A stretch of DNA of 64,000 bases from Lactobacillus kimbladii (GTDB taxonomy: Bacteria; Bacillota; Bacilli; Lactobacillales; Lactobacillaceae). The stretch is from contig NZ_SCMB01000005.1 in the NCBI RefSeq assembly GCF_014323605.1, forward strand, positions 1-64,000. Direction: 5' to 3'. Positions 1 through 7,253 of this stretch are shown here, piece by piece (positions within the stretch are counted from its first letter, which is position 1; every line of letters begins with the position of its first letter). A program made the position numbers and the translations under genes. Under the pieces are notes generated by a model. It was given only the letters and a program-made list of their open reading frames with translations. It had not been told where the DNA came from and searched no databases.

Positions 1-73
1 AGCTAAAGAGGTTTGGTGGGATAAGTATTTACTGCAAATTTCCATTTTCAAAGTAGTTGAATATTTAGTCATG

Positions 74-124
74 AAAAAAGTGCTCCTAATAGTCAGATTA
101 ATGTCTAACTATTATGGAGCACTT
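74..124 (-). terminator. Terminator-like hairpin read on the minus strand
   Basis: The arms 78-93 and 108-124 pair over about 16 bases with one bulged base, around a 14-base loop. Read on the minus strand the stem is followed by a run of six T (complement of 74-79), which is the layout of an intrinsic terminator. No gene is visible just upstream on that strand. Confidence 0.55.
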
Positions 125-243
125 CAATGGATTTTTGTCCAATCTCGAGGGTTAACTTCATTAAGTTAAAACATGCAATTATATGTGACTAAGAGTTATT
201 TGCATAATATTAGACATTCCTTTTAAAGTTATATGATTTGGCC

Positions 244-277
244 AAAAAAGGTTGTATGAGAGTTCAGTACAACCTTT
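244..277 (-). terminator. Terminator-like hairpin read on the minus strand
   Basis: A perfect 10-bp stem pairs 247-256 with 268-277 around an 11-base loop. On the minus strand it runs into six T (complement of 244-249). This is the second minus-facing terminator in 300 bases and it also lacks an obvious upstream gene. Confidence 0.6.
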
Positions 278-412
278 AAGCTAGTGTATATGTGATTTTA
301 AGATGTTTATTCATAGAAATTTTATAATTAAATCTACATGCTTGTTATCTTTTTACTTCATTGAAGGTAAAAATTTCACAACAGTAAATTTCTTTCTTTA
401 ATATTATTAATT

Positions 413-458
413 TTAGTAGTGAGTTGAATTTACCATATTTAATTTTTCTCGCTACTAA
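413..458. repeat. Inverted repeat, possible RNA structure
   Basis: The arms 413-423 and 448-458 pair over 11 positions, one of them a G-U wobble on the plus strand, around a 24-base AT-rich loop. No T-run follows on either strand, so it is not a simple terminator. Confidence 0.35.
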
Positions 459-535
459 TTTTCTGCGTTAAGAATAAATATAATCTTTAGCATGATGAAA
501 TACCTTGTAAATTTATTCATAACTTTTCATCGCGG

Positions 536-577
536 AAAGCAAATTCAATTGATCACTAAATTGAAGTAGCTTTTTTT
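536..577 (+). terminator. Terminator-like hairpin read on the plus strand
   Basis: A 7-bp stem (544-550 with 559-565) is extended, beyond a 3x3 internal loop, by 536-540 pairing with 569-573. A T-run continues to 577. It faces plus, opposite to the other two hairpins, and no plus-strand gene precedes it. Confidence 0.4.
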
Positions 578-1127
578 ATTATATAACATTTCCTTTCTTA
601 AACTATTAATTAAATTTTTTAATTCAAATAACCTAAATTATTTAAAATAACACTACCTCTCTGAAACTATGTCTAATATATGGTTAAATTTATTAGATAA
701 TATAATCCTAGTAAATGTAGTCATAAATGTCAATAAATTATTTAATTTTAAAAATAAGTTTTTATTGCAAAAGGTTATAACAGCACTCACATAATATTTA
801 AATAACAAATAATACTATTAATGTGAATAGTTATAAAAAAGCAAAGTATATTTTATAAAGTTTAATTGCATATATTTTTATTATAAATAACGTTAATAAT
901 ATTATATTTAATTAAAACAATTTAAATAAAGTTATTTATTTTTGAAAGTGCACACAAAAAAACGTATATGTTATTAACTCATATTTTATTTATATTATTT
1001 TAGCAATAAAATGAAAAAACAATTACATAGCAACACTTAATAAGTATCTATAATTTGTTATCAAATAAAATATAGTTAGTCCTTTTAAATAGTAAAATTA
1101 ATTCGTACGGTTAAAATTTTTCTAAAA

Positions 1128-1158
1128 TAAAAAAAGTCAAGCTAATGTGTAGCTTGAC
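1128..1158 (-). terminator. glnA intrinsic terminator
   Basis: A perfect 9-bp stem (1136-1144 with 1150-1158) with a 5-base loop is followed on the minus strand by seven T. It lies about 120 bases beyond the glnA stop codon and is the likely end of that transcript. Confidence 0.8.
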
Positions 1159-1280
1159 ATTATAATTATTGGTTACGTACAAGAAAAATAAATCTGTCCG
1201 CTCTTTATCAGACTTTACATTATTTCCTTATCAAAAATTTACAGTTTTTAAATTTTACTCTTATCATAAAACAAATTGTT

Positions 1281-2618
1281 TTAGTAGCCCATATAACGAT
1301 TTCTTTCCCAAACAGAAACAGTTTGAGTGTATTGCGACCATTCTAACTCTTTAGAATCAATAAAGCTCTGAGTTAAATGTTCTCCTAAAGCATTTTGAAT
1401 TAATTTATCTTTCTTAAAAGCTTTTAATGCATTGTGCAATGTAGAAGGAAGAGGTTTGATTCCCATTTCATTAAGTTGTTCTTCACTTAAATCAAATAAG
1501 TTGCAGGTGACTGGGTCCATAGGCATCTTTTCTTCCTTAATTCCAGCCATCCCTGCACTTAAACATGCGGCTAAAAGTAAATAAGGGTTAGCTGTAGGAT
1601 CAGCAGAACGCATTTCAAGACGAGTATTTAATTCCCCTGCAGAAGGTACCCTAACCATAGGTGAACGATTCTTTGAAGCCCAAGAAATATATACTGGTGC
1701 CTCAAAACCGGGGATTAAGCGCTTATATGAGTTAACAGTTGGATTTCCAACTGCCGTAATTGCTCGTGCATGCTCCAAAATGCCATTTAAAAAGTACAAA
1801 GCAGTTTTGGATAAATGATATTTATTATTTTTATCATAAAATGCATTTTTATTACCTTTGAATAAAGACATGTTGGTATGCATTCCGTTGCCAGCTTGAC
1901 CTTGCAAGGGCTTAGCCATAAATGTAGCAAATAACCCATGTCTTTTAGCTATCTCACGCACAATCATCTTAAAAGTTTGCACACGATCGGCTGTTGACAA
2001 AGCGTCGTCAAATCTAAAGTCAATTTCTTGTTGGCCGTCACCAACTTCGTGGTGAGCAGCTTCCACTTCAAAGCCAATGCTTTCCAAAGTTTCAACAATA
2101 TCTCGGCGGCAACTGGCACTTTCGTCATTAGAAGTGAGATCAAAATAAGATGCATGATCTGGAACTTGAGTTGTCCAATTTCCGTCACTATCAAGTTTGA
2201 GCAAATGAAATTCAGCCTCAAACCCAATATCAAATGCAGTGAAACCCATATCCTTCATTTGACCAATGATTCTTTCAAGATTATTACGAGGATCGCCTGC
2301 AAAAGGCTTGCCATCTGTAGTATGAACAGAACAGGTTAAGCAGCCGATTTTGCCCCCAGTCTTATCACTCCATGGCAAAACGGACCAAGTGGAAAAATCA
2401 GGATATAATACCATATCACTCTCTTCCAAACGCACGAATCCATCAATTGAAGAACCATCAAACCGGACATCATTGCTTAAGACTTTGTCTAACTGGCTAT
2501 TAGGGACTTCAACTGCTTTCAATGTCCCGTTAATGTCTGTAAAAGCCAGCCTAATAAATCTGACATCTTCTTCTTTGACACTTTTCCTTATGTCATCTGC
2601 TGAAATTTTCTTTGTCAT
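1281..2618 (-). CDS. glnA: Type I glutamine synthetase
   Basis: This cytosolic enzyme makes glutamine from glutamate, ammonia and ATP and is the main ammonia-assimilation step. The 445-residue protein has the size and motifs of the GSI-alpha (Bacillus/Lactobacillus) class. These include the N-terminal beta-grasp domain, a metal-ligand motif EAEFH near residue 134, the flap motif [10 protein letters not shown] near 310, and NRSPMVRVP after it. It ends with the NRYMGY-type tail and lacks the adenylylated insertion of GSI-beta. A strong AGGTGGAG sits just before the ATG. A GlnR box at 2720-2736 overlaps its likely promoter. In many relatives glnR lies directly upstream, but here the upstream gene is ynbB, so GlnR must be encoded elsewhere. 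Confidence 0.97.
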   Translation of the reverse strand: MTKKISADDIRKSVKEEDVRFIRLAFTDINGTLKAVEVPNSQLDKVLSNDVRFDGSSIDGFVRLEESDMVLYPDFSTWSVLPWSDKTGGKIGCLTCSVHTTDGKPFAGDPRNNLERIIGQMKDMGFTAFDIGFEAEFHLLKLDSDGNWTTQVPDHASYFDLTSNDESASCRRDIVETLESIGFEVEAAHHEVGDGQQEIDFRFDDALSTADRVQTFKMIVREIAKRHGLFATFMAKPLQGQAGNGMHTNMSLFKGNKNAFYDKNNKYHLSKTALYFLNGILEHARAITAVGNPTVNSYKRLIPGFEAPVYISWASKNRSPMVRVPSAGELNTRLEMRSADPTANPYLLLAACLSAGMAGIKEEKMPMDPVTCNLFDLSEEQLNEMGIKPLPSTLHNALKAFKKDKLIQNALGEHLTQSFIDSKELEWSQYTQTVSVWERNRYMGY

Positions 2619-2696
2619 GCTTCTCCACCTAAAAAATCATACAATAATTGGTACAGTCTAAACCAAATAATTTTTTCTGGTTTAAAACTAGACTTA

Positions 2697-2725
2697 AGAT
2701 TAGCAAATGATTAAAACCTTGTAAA
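2697..2725 (-). promoter_or_regulatory. Candidate glnA promoter
   Basis: On the minus strand TTTACA (2720-2725) and TAATCT (2697-2702) are separated by 17 bases. The -10 matches consensus poorly, but the -35 lies inside the GlnR box, as in other glnRA promoters. The ynbB-glnA gap of about 170 bases leaves room for this promoter. Confidence 0.5.
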
Positions 2726-2736
2726 GTGGTCTAACA
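2720..2736. promoter_or_regulatory. GlnR operator box
   Basis: The 17 bases fit the TGTNA-N7-TNACA consensus of GlnR/TnrA sites exactly (TGTAA, seven bases, TAACA), and the site is symmetrical. It overlaps the candidate -35 of glnA, which implies repression when nitrogen is plentiful. The match is seen directly; the regulator is inferred. Confidence 0.75.
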
Positions 2737-2789
2737 AAAAATAGCAAAACTTTACCAAACTTTTACTTTACATTTATAAATATCTTTGA

Positions 2790-4040
2790 TTATTTCTGAA
2801 AAAATAATTCATTGACTGCATTTGTAATCGCTATTTTCACATGGGCATAAGTCAGACCGCCTTGCATATATAAAGCATACGGTGGTCTAATTGGACCATC
2901 TCCTGAAAATTCGATGCTTGCTCCTTCAATGAATGAGCCGTCAGCCATAATTACTTGATCTTCATAACCAGTGTCATTACTTGGAATAGGATCGACAAAT
3001 GAATTAATCGGTGAGTTTTTCTGTAAAGTTTTGGCAAATCTGATCATTTTGTCCTTATCATGGAAAATTACTGTTTGAATTAAGTCAGTTCGATCTTCAT
3101 TCCATTTTGGTGAAACCTCTAAGCCCATCTTTTCTAATAATGCCGAGGCATAAACTGCACCTTTAATGGCATTACCAGTCACACTTGGTGATACAAAAAG
3201 TCCCTCAAAATAATCAAGATTATTGTTTAAGCTGGCTCCTTCTTCGCGACCTATGCCACCGGCCGTAAGCTTTGCCGCAGTATTTTCAATTAATTCATGT
3301 TTGCCAACAACATAGCCACCTATTTTTGCTAAGCCACCACCAGCATTCTTAATTAAAGAACCAGCCATTATGTCCACACCATATTCAGTAGGTTCATGTT
3401 GCTCAGAAAATTCTCCATAGCAATTATCAACAAAGACAATGCTCTTAGGTGAAACTTCCCTAATCATTGCAATCATTGGCTTGATTTTTGCCACTGTAAA
3501 GCTTGGTCTTGTATTATAGCCTCGTGAACGCTGGATAACTACCATTTTAGGCTGATGTTCTGCCAACAATTTTCGTGCAGAAGCAAAATCAACACTGCCG
3601 TCAGACAACAAATCAACATAAGAAAACTTAATGCCATATTGTTTCAAGCTGCCACGACCGTTGCCAGCAATTCCAATCACCTGTTGCAAGGTATCATAAG
3701 GCATCCCAGTTAAATAGGTTAGTTCATCACCCGGCAGCAAATTTCCTGCCATTGCAGTGGCTAAAGTATGGGTACCAGAAACAAACTGTGAACGGACTAA
3801 GGCATCTTCAGTGTTAAAAATTTGGGCGTAAATACGATCTAGCTTATCTCTACCACTGTCATCAGACCCGTAGCCAGTACTACCAATTAAATCAGATTCA
3901 GCAACGGCTTTATCTTTGAATGCCTGTAACACTTTATTTTGATTAAATAAGATATTTTGATCAATTTTTGCTAATTGGGGTGCTATTTGCTTGTCTGTTT
4001 CAGCTACTAATTTATTTAATTTTTCTGGCCAATCATTCAT
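2790..4040 (-). CDS. ynbB: PLP-dependent methionine gamma-lyase family protein (YnbB, 'aluminium resistance')
   Basis: The 416-residue protein belongs to the Cys/Met-metabolism PLP-enzyme fold. Near residue 230 it has the SLIKNAGGG segment expected to carry the Schiff-base lysine, preceded by FVDNCYGEF with the PLP-contacting aspartate. Family members are annotated as aluminium-resistance proteins or methionine gamma-lyase-like C-S lyases, but the physiological substrate is not well established. Its start overlaps the end of miaA by 8 bases, so the two are cotranscribed and probably coupled. The miaA-ynbB-(glnR)-glnA order is common in Firmicutes. No truncation is seen. Confidence 0.88.
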   Translation of the reverse strand: MNDWPEKLNKLVAETDKQIAPQLAKIDQNILFNQNKVLQAFKDKAVAESDLIGSTGYGSDDSGRDKLDRIYAQIFNTEDALVRSQFVSGTHTLATAMAGNLLPGDELTYLTGMPYDTLQQVIGIAGNGRGSLKQYGIKFSYVDLLSDGSVDFASARKLLAEHQPKMVVIQRSRGYNTRPSFTVAKIKPMIAMIREVSPKSIVFVDNCYGEFSEQHEPTEYGVDIMAGSLIKNAGGGLAKIGGYVVGKHELIENTAAKLTAGGIGREEGASLNNNLDYFEGLFVSPSVTGNAIKGAVYASALLEKMGLEVSPKWNEDRTDLIQTVIFHDKDKMIRFAKTLQKNSPINSFVDPIPSNDTGYEDQVIMADGSFIEGASIEFSGDGPIRPPYALYMQGGLTYAHVKIAITNAVNELFFQK

Positions 4041-4953
4041 TTAACCATTCCTCAACTTTCTGTGTAATTTTATTTAAACAATTCGGATCTTTAAGCGGAT
4101 CAAACCAAGTAACAGGTAATTGGTGGCGAAAATACGTCAGCTGCCTCTTAGCATATCTTCTTGAAGCTGTTTTTAAATTTGAAACGCAATTTTCAAGGTT
4201 ATTTTGTTTTGCAAAATAAGGAAAAAACTCTTTATAACCAATAGCCTGCAGGATTGTATATTCTTGAGCACGATTTTGATAAACAAATTTTGCTTCTTCA
4301 AGCAAGCCTTGTTCCATCATTTGATCAACACGCTCATTGATCCTACGATAAATTATAGGACGGTCAGAATTGAGTCCAATGATGAGGTAATCATATCTTG
4401 CTTCAATGGTTTTTTGCTGTTGAGAAAACTTTTTCCCCGTACGCTCTATAACTGTTAGTGCCCTTAAAACGCGTCGGGTATTATTTAAAGGAATTTTTTG
4501 AGCAGCATCTGGATCTCGCTTAGCTAATTCTGCCCATAATTTATTTTTCCCCTGTTCCTGCAAAAATTTTTCCCATTTATCTGTAATCACTGATTTTTGG
4601 CGAGTTGGTTCTCCTAATTGCATTTTGTTTAAAAGTGCATTGACATAAAAACCGGTACCACCTACTAAAAGTGGCAGCTTACCTTTGGCAGCGATTTGCT
4701 CAATGGCTTTCTCAGCCTGATCAATAAAATCTATCACGGAATAGGGCTCAAAAACTGATTGAGTATCAACAAGGTAATGTCGAATCGTCTTTTGCTCGGT
4801 TGGAGTTGCTTTAGCTGTTCCAATTGCCACTTCTTTATAGACCTGCATTGAATCACCCGAAATTATTTCAGCTTTTACTTTTTGAGCGAGCTGAATTGCC
4901 AAGGAAGTCTTTCCAATTGCGGTTGGGCCAATGATTGCCAGAACTTTCTGCAT
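4033..4953 (-). CDS. miaA: tRNA dimethylallyltransferase
   Basis: MiaA transfers a dimethylallyl group to N6 of A37 in tRNAs that read codons starting with U. The N-terminus carries a P-loop, IIGPTAIGKTS. Downstream are the ISGDSMQVY and LLVGGTGFYVNAL motifs of the family, and a C-terminal arginine/lysine-rich tRNA-binding part. An upstream in-frame ATG at 4965 has no ribosome binding site, whereas AGGA lies five bases before the ATG at 4953, so I use the latter (306 residues). A hairpin terminator at 4982-5016 separates it from the rhodanese gene upstream, so it probably has its own promoter. It overlaps ynbB downstream. Confidence 0.95.
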   Translation of the reverse strand: MQKVLAIIGPTAIGKTSLAIQLAQKVKAEIISGDSMQVYKEVAIGTAKATPTEQKTIRHYLVDTQSVFEPYSVIDFIDQAEKAIEQIAAKGKLPLLVGGTGFYVNALLNKMQLGEPTRQKSVITDKWEKFLQEQGKNKLWAELAKRDPDAAQKIPLNNTRRVLRALTVIERTGKKFSQQQKTIEARYDYLIIGLNSDRPIIYRRINERVDQMMEQGLLEEAKFVYQNRAQEYTILQAIGYKEFFPYFAKQNNLENCVSNLKTASRRYAKRQLTYFRHQLPVTWFDPLKDPNCLNKITQKVEEWLNE

Positions 4954-4981
4954 CTTTTTCCTCATTCAATTAATAATATAG

Positions 4982-5016
4982 AAAAAACACGTTTGAAAAA
5001 TCAACAAACATGTTTT
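4982..5016 (-). terminator. Intrinsic terminator after the rhodanese-like gene
   Basis: The arms 4984-4995 and 5005-5016 pair over 12 positions (one G-U), and the minus-strand product ends in a T-rich run. It lies just past the stop of the 5021-5425 gene and before miaA. Confidence 0.65.
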
Positions 5017-5020
5017 CTAA

Positions 5021-5425
5021 TCAATATTTGGATTTTTTAGTACGTCCGTTCCATTCATCAAAGCCATTTTTTAACCATTTGATAGAAGAAAAGTTTTTTT
5101 TCTGTAAAAATCTGGCAGCACGTAAAGTAACTGATAAAGAATCGGAGTATAAATAAACCGGAAGATCAGACCTTAATTCAGTATATTGATACTTAAGCAT
5201 TGTATAAGGTAAGTTTCTGGCGCCATCAATATGTTTTCTTTTGAAAGGTTCTTTTTCACGTAAATCTACTACCTGTGCTTTACGCATTCCCTTATTAAAT
5301 TCATCGTTGGACAAGTCTCCACCGCCCAAGCGCTTAGTCTGTATTTTATTCCATAACCAGACTGCCACAAAGGCTAAAATTATTATAATTAAAACTGCAT
5401 CTAGAATAAATAAAAAAGTTGACAT
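5021..5425 (-). CDS. Membrane-anchored rhodanese-like protein lacking the catalytic cysteine
   Basis: Residues 5-25 form one transmembrane helix. Residues about 45-130 are a rhodanese fold, with DLREKEPFKRKHIDGARNLP at the start and LKNGFDEW at the end, as in Bacillus YqhL. Rhodaneses carry a catalytic cysteine in the loop after the YLY strand. Here that loop reads YLYSDSLSV, placing serine at the cysteine position (residue 94). Classical thiosulfate sulfurtransferase activity is therefore unlikely, and a binding or scaffold role is possible. It follows the gluP-yqgQ cluster, the context seen in other Firmicutes. Confidence 0.85.
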   Translation of the reverse strand: MSTFLFILDAVLIIIILAFVAVWLWNKIQTKRLGGGDLSNDEFNKGMRKAQVVDLREKEPFKRKHIDGARNLPYTMLKYQYTELRSDLPVYLYSDSLSVTLRAARFLQKKNFSSIKWLKNGFDEWNGRTKKSKY

Positions 5426-5479
5426 AAATTGTATTTCTCCTACTAAAAGTTTCTAAAAACAATATACTCTTAATATAGC

Positions 5480-5698
5480 TTAAGAGCCAGGCTTATTGCC
5501 ATTTCTGCGTTCTTCATATTCGTATTCTCGCCGCAGTATTATTTTTGCAACTAAATAATCATGTTTATCGATTAAATGTGAACGGTTGATGTTATCTAGT
5601 TCAAGAGCCATCAGTTCAATGTCCCAAATTCTCTTGCCGACATGGACAAAAATGCCGTATTTTTCCAAAAGTTGTTGCACATCATACAAAGTTTTCAT
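5480..5698 (-). CDS. yqgQ: YqgQ family small protein (DUF910)
   Basis: This 72-residue protein of unknown function resembles Bacillus YqgQ, with the conserved opening YDVQQLLEKYG and the central segment DIELMALEL. A longer frame is open upstream to 5758 but lies entirely inside gluP. The ATG at 5698 forms a TAATG stop/start overlap with gluP and gives the family's usual length, so I choose it. Translation is probably coupled to gluP. The C-terminus is a charged tail rich in glutamate and arginine. Confidence 0.82.
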   Translation of the reverse strand: MKTLYDVQQLLEKYGIFVHVGKRIWDIELMALELDNINRSHLIDKHDYLVAKIILRREYEYEERRNGNKPGS

Positions 5699-6378
5699 TA
5701 TAAACTGATTACCATACCCATTCTGACAGCTGCCACACAATAAATTATTAGAGCACATACTGCAACAACACGCATTTTCATTGAATACTTTCTTAAGTTT
5801 CTTTCACCCAAAATCACAGCAATTAAAAATCCGGTTATAAAACCGCCAATATGTCCTGGGATATCGATATTAGGAGCAAAAAGGTCAAGGCCTATATTAA
5901 TCAATGCCAGCCAAAATGATTGTCTGCCGAGATAAACAAGAATAGGGTTCGCACGATTTTGCAATGCAATAGCTGTCATTGCTCCAAAAAGACCAAATAA
6001 AGCAGTTGAAGCACCAGCACTAATAGCGTTATCGTTTCCCCAAGCTAGGCTTAAGAGGTTTCCGCCGATGCCTGAAAGCAAATAGATAGCTAAAAAGCGC
6101 CAATGACCTATTATTGTTTCCATATAAACTCCCAGATAATAGATCATCACTGCATTTGATATTAAGTGCATAATTCCAATATGCAAAAATTGTGCAGTAA
6201 ACAGGCGCCACCATTGATTACCTATAACGATAGCATCATTTTTCATAGCTCCTAATTTCATTAGAACATAGATGTTTTCGGAGCCACCTATTGCAGTTTC
6301 AATTAAAAAAACCAAAAAAAGAACAACCAATATACTGACAGTTATATAACAATTTTTCAGGTTTTGTCGCTGGTTCAT
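5698..6378 (-). CDS. gluP: Rhomboid family intramembrane serine protease
   Basis: The 226-residue protein has about six or seven transmembrane helices, starting with one at residues 10-28. It carries the rhomboid signatures: a WWRLFTAQFLH loop segment, HLISN on the second helix, GASTALFG with the nucleophilic serine near residue 105, and GHIGG with the catalytic histidine near 177. Rhomboids cut transmembrane substrates within the lipid bilayer; the substrate here is unknown. It lies between the 5-formyl-THF cyclo-ligase gene and yqgQ, the conserved yqgN-gluP-yqgQ order. It lacks the long cytoplasmic N-terminal domain and TPR tail of Bacillus GluP. Confidence 0.93.
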   Translation of the reverse strand: MNQRQNLKNCYITVSILVVLFLVFLIETAIGGSENIYVLMKLGAMKNDAIVIGNQWWRLFTAQFLHIGIMHLISNAVMIYYLGVYMETIIGHWRFLAIYLLSGIGGNLLSLAWGNDNAISAGASTALFGLFGAMTAIALQNRANPILVYLGRQSFWLALINIGLDLFAPNIDIPGHIGGFITGFLIAVILGERNLRKYSMKMRVVAVCALIIYCVAAVRMGMVISL

Positions 6379-6389
6379 AATAGCCTCAA

Positions 6390-6968
6390 TTATTTCGATA
6401 AAATTGATTCAGGAGTGATAATTGTTTGAATTGGAACATCAGTAGATTCTATTTTCCAAGCTGCAGTTTCAAAAATCATCTTTGAATTGACCAAGGCTAC
6501 TGTCTTTGAACTAGGATGTTTTGCCAAAAAACGATCATAATAGCCTCCGCCAAAGCCCAAACGTTGATGTGAGTCTAAAGCAAAAGCCAGTCCAGGCACA
6601 ATAATTAAGTCCAGATCATTATTGATCTGAGCGTCAGGTTCACTTACTTCTTCAACACCAAATTTAGACTTAGTTAACTTGGTCATATAACTATAATAAA
6701 TAAAATCTTGTGAACGTTCACTGTTATCATTAGCCCGTGCTAAAAAAACATCTTTTCCTTGATCCCATAGCTGAGCAATTAGGCCTGAAGTATCTACCTC
6801 ATAAGTAAGAGAAGAAGTTATCCCAATGCTTTGGCATTTGTCAAGGAGTTCAGAATTCATAATATTTTTGAGCAGAATTTGATCTTCAGTACTTTTTTGA
6901 GATGTTTCCGCAAAACTACTTAGTTTTTCTACTTGTTGTTTTCTAATTTCTTTTTTTGCTTTTGTCAT
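6390..6968 (-). CDS. 5-formyltetrahydrofolate cyclo-ligase
   Basis: The enzyme converts 5-formyl-THF to 5,10-methenyl-THF using ATP, returning stored folate to one-carbon metabolism. The 192-residue length fits the family. The signature GFGGGYYDRFL lies near residue 137, and the basic N-terminal region MTKAKKEIRKQ provides the nucleotide-contacting lysine and arginine. Its GGAAGA binding site lies just past the rpmG terminator, and gluP starts 11 bases after it. It heads the ligase-gluP-yqgQ-rhodanese operon. Confidence 0.93.
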   Translation of the reverse strand: MTKAKKEIRKQQVEKLSSFAETSQKSTEDQILLKNIMNSELLDKCQSIGITSSLTYEVDTSGLIAQLWDQGKDVFLARANDNSERSQDFIYYSYMTKLTKSKFGVEEVSEPDAQINNDLDLIIVPGLAFALDSHQRLGFGGGYYDRFLAKHPSSKTVALVNSKMIFETAAWKIESTDVPIQTIITPESILSK

Positions 6969-6981
6969 GATTCTTCCATAT

Positions 6982-7010
6982 AAAAAATAGCAGGAGCATA
7001 GGCTCCTGCC
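6982..7010 (-). terminator. rpmG terminator
   Basis: A perfect 8-bp GC-rich stem (6990-6997 with 7002-7009) with a 4-base loop is followed on the minus strand by TATTTTTTAT. It closes the rpmG transcript immediately before the cyclo-ligase gene. Confidence 0.85.
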
Positions 7011-7021
7011 ATATTGGTTAA

Positions 7022-7171
7022 TTACTTAGTTTCACGATGAAGAGTAGTATGTCTTTCAACTGGGCAATACTTCTTCAAACTTAAACGTTCCGGATGCTTA
7101 CGCTTGTTTTTCTTAGATAAGTAACTTCTATCGCCACATTCGGTGCATTCCAAAATGATGTTATCTGCCAT
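7022..7171 (-). CDS. rpmG: 50S ribosomal protein L33
   Basis: This 49-residue protein starts [17 protein letters not shown], with CxxC at residues 9-12 and a further cysteine at 36, followed by the family's C-terminal TLHRETK. It is a structural protein of the large subunit. AGGTGG lies seven bases before the ATG. It stands alone between PBP2 and the cyclo-ligase, with its own terminator. Confidence 0.95.
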   Translation of the reverse strand: MADNIILECTECGDRSYLSKKNKRKHPERLSLKKYCPVERHTTLHRETK

Positions 7172-7253
7172 TTCTTTCACCACCTACGCTTTTATTCTGA
7201 CTGTATTATCTTAGCATTTTTCCATTATTATTACCAGTAATATTCACAAAATT

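Larger units (their letters stand above)
1..1127. other. AT-rich region with no convincing gene
   Basis: No open reading frame in this stretch has both a credible ribosome binding site and a recognisable product. The part from about 580 to 1127 is extremely AT-rich. Several hairpins are visible (74-124, 244-277, 413-458 and 536-577, listed separately), more than expected for plain spacer DNA. It could hold a small RNA, the decayed remains of a gene, or a long 3' region. The left edge of the window cuts off whatever lies before position 1. Confidence 0.6.

Noticed and set aside
415-515. Tiny minus-strand frame of 21 residues beginning MNKFTRYF
   Set aside because: Very short, no good ribosome binding site, and the composition is what AT-rich DNA yields by chance.
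1169-1354. 61-residue plus-strand frame over the 3' end of glnA
   Set aside because: It lacks a ribosome binding site, overlaps glnA antisense and resembles no known protein; it is a shadow frame.
5699-5758. Longer start for yqgQ, rich in cysteine
   Set aside because: The extra 20 residues lie wholly inside gluP, and the TAATG junction at 5698 gives the family's normal N-terminus.
7022-7171. Incomplete zinc motif in L33 as a sign of damage
   Set aside because: Many Firmicutes L33 proteins carry CxxC plus one further cysteine in this pattern.
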